DNA of 15,110 nt, taken from Bacteroidales bacterium (GTDB lineage: Bacteria > Bacteroidota > Bacteroidia > Bacteroidales > WCHB1-69). Below the pieces are notes generated by a model. It was not told where the DNA came from and searched no databases. It was given only the letters and a program-made list of their open reading frames with translations. The stretch's first letter is position 1; the number at the start of each line of letters is the position of its first letter. The stretch lies in contig JAISDH010000159.1 in the NCBI GenBank assembly GCA_031264975.1, positions 1-15,110 on the forward strand, written 5' to 3'. Positions 1-6,551 of this stretch are shown piece by piece. A program made the translations under genes and the position numbers.

Positions 1-357
1 ATTGCTAACAAAATGGGCGTCAATTCGCCTCACGTATTTTCCGGCTGGCTGGAATCCATTGCCTATATCCGAAACATTATTGCCCACCATTCCCGCCTGT
101 GGAGTCGTACTATGGTAAAGCGTCCAAGTATGCAACTGAACAATTCTCAGGGTGCGTGGGTCAACCAACCGCTCAAGCAGGGACAGATAGACAAACCGTT
201 TTCGATAATCTCTTGTATGGTGTACCTGTGCAATTTCCTGAACCATCCGCAGGATATGAAACGTGAAATCATCGACCTCATCAATGCTTACCCGCATGTG
301 CCTGTCTACAAATACGGCTTCTTCGGCGGATGGCAAACCGAACCTCTTTGGAAATAA
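1..357 (+). CDS. Abi family abortive infection protein, C-terminal part (partial)
   Basis: The reading frame is open from the first base, so the 5' end lies outside the window; about 118 C-terminal residues are present. The codons at 70-90 read R-N-I-I-A-H-H, the Rx4-6H-type motif of HEPN ribonuclease-like domains, followed by S-R-L-W. The block ending in FGGWQTEPLW also fits the C-terminus of the Abi_2 (AbiD/AbiF-like) family. Such proteins are linked to phage abortive infection; cleavage of RNA by the HEPN fold is a family-level inference. The gene ends 129 bp before the toxin-antitoxin pair on the same strand, in keeping with a defence island. The ATG at 13 is internal to the family homology and is unlikely to be the true start. 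Confidence 0.8.
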   Translation: MANKMGVNSPHVFSGWLESIAYIRNIIAHHSRLWSRTMVKRPSMQLNNSQGAWVNQPLKQGQIDKPFSIISCMVYLCNFLNHPQDMKREIIDLINAYPHVPVYKYGFFGGWQTEPLWK

Positions 358-425
358 CATATAAACCAATTGTTTCTGATGCTGTTTGCTTCAAACTCAT
401 CTAACGGGATTAGTTTAAAAAATAT

Positions 426-456
426 TTTGTTATTAAAAATAATTGTCACACATTTG
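426..456 (+). promoter_or_regulatory. Candidate Bacteroidetes promoter of the toxin-antitoxin operon
   Basis: TTTG at 426-429 is followed after exactly 19 nt by CACATTTG at 449-456, one mismatch from the Bacteroidetes -7 element TAnnTTTG. The predicted start of transcription, about 460-464, leaves a leader of roughly 25 nt before the antitoxin ATG at 487. The -7 element lies at the centre of the palindrome at 428-479, so a repressor bound there would block this promoter. The assignment rests on consensus matching only. Confidence 0.5.
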
Positions 457-479
457 TATGACAATTATTTTTAATAACA
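428..479. repeat. 52-bp near-perfect palindrome, probable operator of the yefM-yoeB pair
   Basis: Bases 428-448 and 459-479 form perfect 21-bp inverted arms. The central ten bases pair as well except for one mismatch (449/458), so the palindrome is almost complete about a centre at 453/454. It ends 7 bp before the antitoxin ATG. YefM/Phd-family antitoxins, alone or with their toxin, repress their own operon by binding palindromes over the promoter, and this fits that role. It could also act as a weak hairpin terminator for the upstream Abi gene, but the very AT-rich stem and poor U tract make that the weaker reading. Confidence 0.65.
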
Positions 480-486
480 TTAAAAC

Positions 487-765
487 ATGAACAACATAAT
501 ATTAGGTGCACGAGAGTTTATTCGCAATATGGGAAAGTGGCTCGACAAGTCATCGAACGACAAGGTCAACATTATTGTAACCCGTTCAAAGGGGGAAGAT
601 GTAATCGTGCTTCCGATGAGCGAATATAATAGCTTGGAAGAAACTGCTTACTTGCTAAGAAGCCCTGCCAATGCTGAACATTTATTGTGCGGAGTAGATG
701 CAGTACGGAACATGGGGAAAACTGAGGGTAATGTTATTACTGATTTTAATAAAATATGGAAGTAG
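487..765 (+). CDS. yefM: YefM/Phd-family antitoxin
   Basis: A 92-residue protein with the YefM/Phd layout: an N-terminal DNA-binding half containing a region like the family's start (AREFIRNMGKWLDK), then V-I-V-T-R-S-K-G and V-I-V-L-P-M-S-E-Y-N-S-L-E-E-T-A-Y-L-L around residues 30-58, which is the characteristic YefM core. The C-terminal part, about 59-92, would wrap around and neutralise the toxin. The gene overlaps the toxin gene by 10 bp, the usual arrangement for translational coupling. It is probably autoregulated through the palindrome immediately upstream. Confidence 0.88.
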   Translation: MNNIILGAREFIRNMGKWLDKSSNDKVNIIVTRSKGEDVIVLPMSEYNSLEETAYLLRSPANAEHLLCGVDAVRNMGKTEGNVITDFNKIWK

Positions 766-1016
766 TATTAATGCCAACGGCTTTGGAAGATATTGAATTT
801 TGGAAAAAATCAGGGAATGTCCAAATTCAAGAACGCATATCTATGCTTTTGGAAGCAATATCAAGCCATCCGTTTGAAGGAATAGGAATGCCGGAAAAAT
901 TGAAGTATGAACTTAATGGATACTGGTCACGGCGTATTGATGCGGAGCACAGAGTAGTATACGCCGTAATAAACAATAACATATATGTCATCTCGTGTCT
1001 GTATCATTATAAATAG
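756..1016 (+). CDS. yoeB: Txe/YoeB-family ribosome-dependent mRNA interferase toxin
   Basis: The 86-residue product matches the YoeB family over its full length. The residues corresponding to the catalytic set of E. coli YoeB (E46, R65, H83) are present as E47, R66 and H84, with the WSRR.D.EHR.VYAV block at 57-71 and the typical C-terminal YHY followed by one extra lysine. YoeB binds the ribosomal A site and cleaves mRNA during translation; YefM neutralises it. The start at 756 lies inside the antitoxin gene (10-bp overlap). With all catalytic positions intact, the toxin is likely active. Confidence 0.9.
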   Translation: MEVVLMPTALEDIEFWKKSGNVQIQERISMLLEAISSHPFEGIGMPEKLKYELNGYWSRRIDAEHRVVYAVINNNIYVISCLYHYK

Positions 1017-1034
1017 AAATTAAAATTTAAGCAT

Positions 1035-1532
1035 ATGGAAACAAAAAAAAACACCACAGTTGCCGAAGTGGCAAGGAAAATAGGGCTAAATCATCTCGCT
1101 TTGAAGTTATTGGATTATCTTGACCAGTATCACCCGGATTTAGCATTGAATTACGATTTTATCATGGAGCGGGCTAATTACGCGGCAACAGTCCGGGAAG
1201 ATATGATAAAAAACAGCAATGGCAATTCTGCGCTACTGCAAGAAGCCGAAAGTGAATGCACCCGTGTACTGATGGCCGACCTTGAATTTTCTGAGCATGA
1301 TATTATTTTTGGAATTATAGATGAGTATTATTATGAACAGGGTCACGCGAAGAAACCCGCGGAAGTGAAAGAACTGGCCATAGAACTGCGGCCGCAATTG
1401 AAGAACATTTTTGCGAAATATCCCACCGATGATCCGGACTTTCCTGCCGAATTTAAGTATGATGAAATGATAGACGAACTAACGAAAGAAATAGGGAAAC
1501 TACTGCAAAAAAAAGATGAATTACCGTTTTAA
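1035..1532 (+). CDS. DUF1896-like protein of unknown function
   Basis: A 165-residue acidic, helical protein without signal peptide or membrane segment. Its pattern (L.LLDYLDQYHPDLA near residue 25, D.I.ERA..AA near 42, a central LEFSEHDIIFGII block near 82, and a C-terminal region with IFAKYPTDDPDF and a D-E-M-I-D-E-L motif) resembles DUF1896 proteins, which are common on Bacteroidetes conjugative and integrated elements. The function of that family is not established. The gene starts 18 bp after the toxin gene and could be co-transcribed with it. Its presence hints that this stretch was part of, or close to, a mobile element. The family assignment is from memory of the pattern and is moderately sure; the gene itself is secure. 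Confidence 0.65.
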   Translation: METKKNTTVAEVARKIGLNHLALKLLDYLDQYHPDLALNYDFIMERANYAATVREDMIKNSNGNSALLQEAESECTRVLMADLEFSEHDIIFGIIDEYYYEQGHAKKPAEVKELAIELRPQLKNIFAKYPTDDPDFPAEFKYDEMIDELTKEIGKLLQKKDELPF

Positions 1533-1544
1533 TTAGTATATAAC

Positions 1545-1552
1545 TATCTTTG
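1545..1552 (+). promoter_or_regulatory. TAnnTTTG element (possible -7 box)
   Basis: TATCTTTG followed by C is a perfect match to the Bacteroidetes -7 consensus, 13 bp after the DUF1896-like stop codon. No clear TTTG -33 element lies at the proper distance upstream. If used, it would drive only a transcript of about 60 nt ending at the terminator at 1579-1618. A chance match in AT-rich DNA is quite possible. Confidence 0.25.
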
Positions 1553-1578
1553 CAAAAACAAAATCTTGAAATATAGAC

Positions 1579-1618
1579 AAAAAATCAGGTAATCTTGGGA
1601 AAAGTTGCCTGATTTTTT
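1579..1618. terminator. Bidirectional rho-independent terminator
   Basis: An A-rich left arm at 1579-1593 pairs with 1604-1618 (an 11-bp perfect core, AAAAAATCAGG with CCTGATTTTTT, extended inward by A-T pairs and two G-U wobbles) around a 10-nt loop. The arms end in a T run on the + strand and, equally, on the - strand. It sits between the convergent ends of the DUF1896-like gene (1532) and the Mrr-like gene (1627), so it can end both operons. Confidence 0.85.
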
Positions 1619-1626
1619 TAACGGAA

Positions 1627-2787
1627 TCAATCTACATTTTCTTCTTCATCAAAATATTTCTCATTAATTAAATAATAATTAGCCATCTTGGGTATTATGC
1701 CGATATTATTTTTGATTAGCAAATCAATCAATTTATTTCCATTAATAAGGGTTAAAGGTGCAGCACCTTTTTCAAATGCGGCATCTTTAGCTCCTTTAGA
1801 AAAATCAGATAATGTTATGATAGTTCCTTGAAAAGCATCGAAACGGTGTAAACTTCCACGCAATGCATCTAAAACAGGACGGGTAATATTCGACGTAGTA
1901 TTTTGTTTTACTTGAATTACCTCTTTCACTGTGGTTATTCCATTTTGGCTAATACCGGTAACATCCACTCCTTTGTCATTTGAGGGAGATGTTACCCGTA
2001 CATCATCGTACCCCATAGACGATAGTAAGTCTTTGATAATATTTTCAAACCGGTATGGGGTTGTTTCTGAAAGGTACTTTCTCAATAATTCCTTCTGTTC
2101 TTTATTGAATTGCTCAATCGCTTTATTTAATTGAATTTCCTTATCAATAACCGGGTTAGGATTGGCATTTTCTATGTTTTGTAAATATAAAAGCCCTTTT
2201 TCTGTAATAGTATATACGTTCCCTTCTCTTTTAATATATTTTCTGTCAATGAGATTGACTAACCTGCGACGCAAATAATCCTTGATAACAGAATCTTGTT
2301 TGAGATTTGAATTATATTTGGTGTATTTTTCCCACTCTTCAAGTAAATCGGCGCGTTTACCACCTTCTATTAAAGACAGCTGCCTAAGTATCTGAATTAA
2401 GCCTTCCTCATTGTCTATTTTTTGCATTACCTCATTTTCAGCTTTACCAATAAAGATTTTACCCTCTTGGGTTAACTCATACATTCCACTGGTTTCTGTT
2501 ATTAGGTGATACATTGAAATCAAAAACTGGTCGCCGCGTGTCCAACGAGGATTAACTTCTTTATTGCTGTCAGTCCATATTTTAACAGCAATTTCTCTAT
2601 CTTTTCCGGTCAACCTTTCTTGAATCCATTGATCGGGTTCTGTCCAGTCGGCCGTATTTTGAGGTGTCCCTCTCAAGCTCCAAATGCTATTCCACATGTT
2701 TTTAAAATCGCGAACGAGCATACCGTTCAAAATTTTCAACAACTTTATAGTTGTGCTGTATTCCGGATATAAGGGTATTTTTATCAT
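1627..2787 (-). CDS. Mrr-like restriction endonuclease
   Basis: The 386-residue protein has winged-helix-like regions in its N-terminal half (about 1-115 and 125-205; the first resembles the Mrr N-terminal domain, with YELTQEGKIFI; the second ends in YTITEKGLLYL), then an Mrr catalytic domain from about 245. The PD-(D/E)xK-type residues are visible: E248 in RFENI, D275 in DKGVDV, and Q292-V-K294 in the (Q/E)xK position, followed by the family's GT.ITLSDFSKGA.DAA block at 321-337. Mrr enzymes cleave modified (methylated) DNA; Mrr-like domains also occur in type IV systems and as effectors. It is the last gene of the five-gene operon, and its ATG overlaps the HNH gene's stop by 4 bp. The exact specificity cannot be told from sequence. 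Confidence 0.85.
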   Translation of the reverse strand: MIKIPLYPEYSTTIKLLKILNGMLVRDFKNMWNSIWSLRGTPQNTADWTEPDQWIQERLTGKDREIAVKIWTDSNKEVNPRWTRGDQFLISMYHLITETSGMYELTQEGKIFIGKAENEVMQKIDNEEGLIQILRQLSLIEGGKRADLLEEWEKYTKYNSNLKQDSVIKDYLRRRLVNLIDRKYIKREGNVYTITEKGLLYLQNIENANPNPVIDKEIQLNKAIEQFNKEQKELLRKYLSETTPYRFENIIKDLLSSMGYDDVRVTSPSNDKGVDVTGISQNGITTVKEVIQVKQNTTSNITRPVLDALRGSLHRFDAFQGTIITLSDFSKGAKDAAFEKGAAPLTLINGNKLIDLLIKNNIGIIPKMANYYLINEKYFDEEENVD

Positions 2788-3407
2788 GATTCTATTATTA
2801 ATTCTTGTTCTACGACACTTTTAAATCCTCCAGAAGATAATGCTTTTTCAATTTCCACAGCAGGCAAATCTCCACTTAAGTGTGATTTTATGAATTGAAT
2901 TACAACTTGTCTTCTTGATTTTAAGGAATTATGGTTTAAATTAAACACTTCAATCGTTTTCTCGGCTTTCTCTTTGTCCGTCTCATTTAATCCATTTTGA
3001 GGTTTAATGTAACCAAAACTGTTATATTCAAAATATGTGACACAATCGTCAGTTATAGGGTTTAATATGGTTTGATAATCAGACTTTAAAGAACAATACT
3101 TATTATCCTTATACCGTGCACCAAAATCATCACTATTAGTTGATGCTATAAAATTGTTCCACTCAAAGCACAGTTCAGGAAATAAACTTTTTTTTCTGTA
3201 ATGGTCAATATGAGTATCTGTAGAATTCTTAATAGGTAATTCTGTATATCCACAAAGACAATCTTGTTCATTAATAAGCAGTGTTTCTCGACAGTCATTA
3301 TATATCTCTTGATGATTCCTATGAAATTCATCCCAATTAGCAGGCTTATTCTTCAAACACATATCAGAAAAGCGTTGAGGAGCCACATTTTTATTTATTT
3401 TTCTCAT
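2784..3407 (-). CDS. ptuB: PtuB-like HNH endonuclease (Septu-type, TIGR02646-like)
   Basis: The 207-residue protein follows the layout of HNH proteins paired with PtuA ATPases: CGYTE at 52-56 where the family has CxYCE, the catalytic block IDHYRKKSLFPEL at 67-79 (H69 is the likely metal-activating histidine), then F-E-W-N-N at 81-85, ILNPITDD at 114-121, and a helical tail with KTIEVFNLN and R..V. In Septu systems PtuB is the nuclease and PtuA the ATPase, acting as one complex. The start overlaps the ATPase gene by 17 bp, and the end overlaps the Mrr-like gene by 4 bp. It differs from most relatives in lacking several zinc-binding cysteines (T55 and the S89-T90-N91-S92 positions). The Septu assignment rests on the pairing plus these motifs. 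Confidence 0.75.
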   Translation of the reverse strand: MRKINKNVAPQRFSDMCLKNKPANWDEFHRNHQEIYNDCRETLLINEQDCLCGYTELPIKNSTDTHIDHYRKKSLFPELCFEWNNFIASTNSDDFGARYKDNKYCSLKSDYQTILNPITDDCVTYFEYNSFGYIKPQNGLNETDKEKAEKTIEVFNLNHNSLKSRRQVVIQFIKSHLSGDLPAVEIEKALSSGGFKSVVEQELIIES

Positions 3408-5172
3408 GCGTAGAAAAATGTTTTTTCTTTGCTATTTCCAAATTAATACTAAGCAAATCTTTATCTGTACTATCAATATTTTTTTTCAAATATTCGATTA
3501 TTTGGATGCATTCAGGTGAATCGTATTCATCTTTTTCAATCAGTAATTTTACTTTGTCAATGGCGGTTTGAACTTCTTTATTTCTTGTACTTTGTAGGGA
3601 AAAATGGTCAATTAATATATTTTCCACAGTTTTTCCATAGGGATTGAAGCTAAATTGTTTTATTTCCCCAGAATCAAGAATAATCAATTGCTTTTTTTCT
3701 ATATTAGAAACAATATTAGGAGAGTGAGTAGTTATTATTATTTGAGTATTATTCTCTATCTTGGATAAATTAGAAATAAATTGCTGTTGCCATTTAGGAT
3801 GTAAGAATGTGTCTGGTTCGTCAAATAACAAAAAACCTTTCTGGTTCATCCATAATAATCGAAAAGTCATTGTTGTGACCAATTGTTTTTCACCCTCACT
3901 CAAATGATCTAATTCGACGTATTCTTCTTGTCTATTTTTCCATGTAATATTGATTGTATCCAATAAATCACTAAACAAAAGAAAATCGAATATGTCAAAT
4001 ACCTTTGATTCTATGTTATTTTTAAACATTCGAGTGAATTCATCTTTTAGGTATATGCCACTATGGGTGATTTCTATATTATTGTCGGAAACGCTCTTTC
4101 TATTGGCATTCTCTGAAAGTAAAGTAATAAATTTTCTTGCTAAATCATGTGCTCCCCATAATTGTTCCGCGGAATCGTTTGCCCATGAAGGTTTTTTTAG
4201 TACAAGTTTTATTTCAGATGTTGATAAGTCAATACCTATTTCATTTTTCCAACACTTTATGAATTCTTCGTTTTCTGATATTAATAAACACATAAGCATT
4301 ACCCCAAGATGTTCTTTTTTGACATAGAGGAATAGCCTTGTATCAGGTAAAGTTAACGGATATAAAATAGCAGAATCTCCCTTTTTAATTTTATCTTTGT
4401 ATTTATTTTCAAAATGGATGCTTAGTTCCTGTAATCGGTCGGTTATGCCTGCATAGTATAAACCTATTTTTGAAGGTAGCAGATTTTTAATTAAAGTTCT
4501 ATTGTTTTTTATATCTATCACTTTATTGCCAATATAGATAATAGGATTGAAACCTTCTTCGCTATTCTTACAATTATCTATTTGTACAGTATGTAGCATC
4601 CCTGTTTCTGCATCTGCGCTTTCAAAACTAATAATATATCTTTTTATGTATGGGGCTTTCTTATCTTCTTCAACAAAAAACTTATATAAATGTCCAAATA
4701 TTAATGCTAAACATTCTATTACTGATGATTTTCCAGAACCATTTTCTCCTATAAGTACATTAATACCATCTTCAAAATCTATCTTGAAATTTTTTAGTAC
4801 ATACCAATCCTTTACTTCTAAACAAATAAGTCTAAATCTTGTGTAGATTGGCTTTATTTCTTCTTCTGGTTCTTGAAGATAAATATCTTCATCATGTTCA
4901 ATTATCTCGAAGATATCATCATCCTCAATGTTTTCAATATCAACATTACCACCACCAAACCCGGCATATACGTATACTTCATATTCTTTACCGCAATTAG
5001 GACAGATCGCATATCCATCATTATCTCTAATGGAATCGGAATGATTATCTGCTGAATAATTAGGTGGTGGTACTCCTATTTCGTCGCTAATTACTTCATG
5101 ACCACAATTATTGCAATTGAATTTTACTTCAATTGACTTTACTCCAAATGGATTGAAATCTCGCATTCCCAT
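3391..5172 (-). CDS. ptuA: PtuA-like AAA/ABC-type ATPase with N-terminal zinc ribbon
   Basis: The 593-residue protein has a two-part build. Residues 1-105 carry a probable zinc ribbon (C20-x2-C23 and C57-x2-C60) followed by an acidic linker. Residues from about 110 form an SMC/ABC-like ATPase of the AAA_15/AAA_21 type: Walker A GENGSGKSS at 142-150 (K148), signature LSEGE at 424-428, Walker B FLLFDEPDTFLHP at 447-459 (D451, E452) and the switch histidine in TTHSP (H483). The C-terminal YGKTVENIL block at 512-520 and helical tail are usual for PtuA ATPases. Its partner HNH gene overlaps by 17 bp, and the HsdS gene ends 5 bp upstream. It probably senses infection and controls the nuclease. An OLD-like or other overcoming-lysogenization family is less likely, as there is no TOPRIM domain. 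Confidence 0.8.
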   Translation of the reverse strand: MGMRDFNPFGVKSIEVKFNCNNCGHEVISDEIGVPPPNYSADNHSDSIRDNDGYAICPNCGKEYEVYVYAGFGGGNVDIENIEDDDIFEIIEHDEDIYLQEPEEEIKPIYTRFRLICLEVKDWYVLKNFKIDFEDGINVLIGENGSGKSSVIECLALIFGHLYKFFVEEDKKAPYIKRYIISFESADAETGMLHTVQIDNCKNSEEGFNPIIYIGNKVIDIKNNRTLIKNLLPSKIGLYYAGITDRLQELSIHFENKYKDKIKKGDSAILYPLTLPDTRLFLYVKKEHLGVMLMCLLISENEEFIKCWKNEIGIDLSTSEIKLVLKKPSWANDSAEQLWGAHDLARKFITLLSENANRKSVSDNNIEITHSGIYLKDEFTRMFKNNIESKVFDIFDFLLFSDLLDTINITWKNRQEEYVELDHLSEGEKQLVTTMTFRLLWMNQKGFLLFDEPDTFLHPKWQQQFISNLSKIENNTQIIITTHSPNIVSNIEKKQLIILDSGEIKQFSFNPYGKTVENILIDHFSLQSTRNKEVQTAIDKVKLLIEKDEYDSPECIQIIEYLKKNIDSTDKDLLSINLEIAKKKHFSTHEKNK

Positions 5173-5177
5173 ATTAT

Positions 5178-6551
5178 TTAAATATTTAATATTTCTTTTT
5201 CGAATTCTGTTATTGCATTTCTTCGTTTCATTTCTGCACCTTGTTTAAGATTTTTGACTTGTTCTCTCTTTTCTTGTATGTGATTGGCTATTTCGTTTTG
5301 AACAGAAAGGGGCGGAAGTGGAAGTTTAATTTTTTGCAAATTTCCTATACCTAATTCTGTTTGCTTTGTGGCTTGTGCGGATTTTATAGAATTGACTTGC
5401 TGTTGGCCATAAGAGCTATTGAATAATAGTGTAAAAAAATCAGGATATATAAAATCAGTATTAACCCTGAGTAATAAAATATGACTATCATACATTAAAT
5501 TGGTAAATCCTTCCATTATTGTGCTTGCCCTTCCAATAGTTCCTTCACCTGTAGAATTAATTAGGATATCACCGATCTGAGTGAAATGATTTTCATTTAA
5601 ACTTCTCAACCAATTATGATCGACTGTTTTTGTATGGGATAAATCAATTTCATTCCATCTATTACATTTTTGATTCAAAATTATATTTTGTGATTGGTTG
5701 GAATATTTTGGGCTTTTCCCTCTAATTATTTCTCTAAATAACTCTAGTCTCTTTTCAAATGAGTAAATGCCGTATTTAGCAGAAGGCTGGTTGCTTGATT
5801 CAAATATTTTATTGATGCCCCATTTTCGAATATTTACATAGTTGACAAAAAATAATTTACCAACATTAGTAGGCTTGTAGCTTACTTCTATATCTAACGA
5901 ATCAAATAAATACTTTTCAATTCCTACTTCCAAATTTCGCACTTGCTCTTCTAAAACTTTGGCTTCCTTTAGTTTTGTATTATAGTTCTCTACTATACGA
6001 GTTTGCTCCGTTAATGGAGGGAGAGGTATTTTTTGCGCTAAAAATAAATGTTCCTGTAAATAGTGGCGGTTAGTTGTCCCATTACTTGCATTTTCCGAAA
6101 ATTTAATAAATTCAGATGTTGTTGTTATGAGTGATAGAAAATGAGGATTTATTATTGAATAGTCCACATCAAATGTCCAAAAATTTCCAGTAATTACTGC
6201 TCCATCAACTTCACGAGATACTACACCAAAAGCGCCATTCCGTGCATCTATCTTAGAGAGCAAAAACTGTCCTTCGGAAACGACAAATTGTTTTTTTGTC
6301 CCAATGTTTTTTCCTTTTTCAATATCTCTTAAAAATACGCCGCCATTATTTATCTTTATCGTAACACGTTTGTATTCCTTATCATCCTCAATATCCACGC
6401 CCGTTTTATTGCGTTTAAGAAATGAACCTATTTCTACTAATGGGTATTTTTCTGTGTACGAGAATTTTGTTTCCAGCATATATTGGACACTCCAATTAAG
6501 CAAATTAGAGAACGGAACAAATTGTAGATGTATTTTAACCTCTGTTTGCAT
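5178..6551 (-). CDS. hsdS: Type I-like restriction-modification specificity subunit HsdS
   Basis: The 457-residue protein has two target recognition domains, each followed by the conserved PLPPL motif and a long helix: the first at about 35-180 with PLPPLTEQ at 176-183 and a spacer helix to about 215, the second at about 230-415 with PLPPLSVQ at 411-418 and a terminal helix to 455. Each domain reads one half of a bipartite DNA site, and the helices set the gap. It overlaps the methyltransferase gene by 17 bp (the ATG lies inside the last codons of that gene), so the two are coupled. An alternative start at M25 would remove the overlap and still leave TRD1 intact; the first 24 residues show no family pattern. 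Confidence 0.92.
   Translation of the reverse strand: MQTEVKIHLQFVPFSNLLNWSVQYMLETKFSYTEKYPLVEIGSFLKRNKTGVDIEDDKEYKRVTIKINNGGVFLRDIEKGKNIGTKKQFVVSEGQFLLSKIDARNGAFGVVSREVDGAVITGNFWTFDVDYSIINPHFLSLITTTSEFIKFSENASNGTTNRHYLQEHLFLAQKIPLPPLTEQTRIVENYNTKLKEAKVLEEQVRNLEVGIEKYLFDSLDIEVSYKPTNVGKLFFVNYVNIRKWGINKIFESSNQPSAKYGIYSFEKRLELFREIIRGKSPKYSNQSQNIILNQKCNRWNEIDLSHTKTVDHNWLRSLNENHFTQIGDILINSTGEGTIGRASTIMEGFTNLMYDSHILLLRVNTDFIYPDFFTLLFNSSYGQQQVNSIKSAQATKQTELGIGNLQKIKLPLPPLSVQNEIANHIQEKREQVKNLKQGAEMKRRNAITEFEKEILNI

Noticed and set aside
3146..3331. - strand 61-codon frame within the HNH gene
   Set aside because: It overlaps the conserved IDHYRKKS block of the HNH protein in another frame and has no separate support.
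3391..5172. Reading the ATPase as an OLD-family nuclease (Gabija GajA type)
   Set aside because: There is no TOPRIM domain after the Walker B/H-loop region, and the partner is an HNH protein rather than a UvrD-like helicase.
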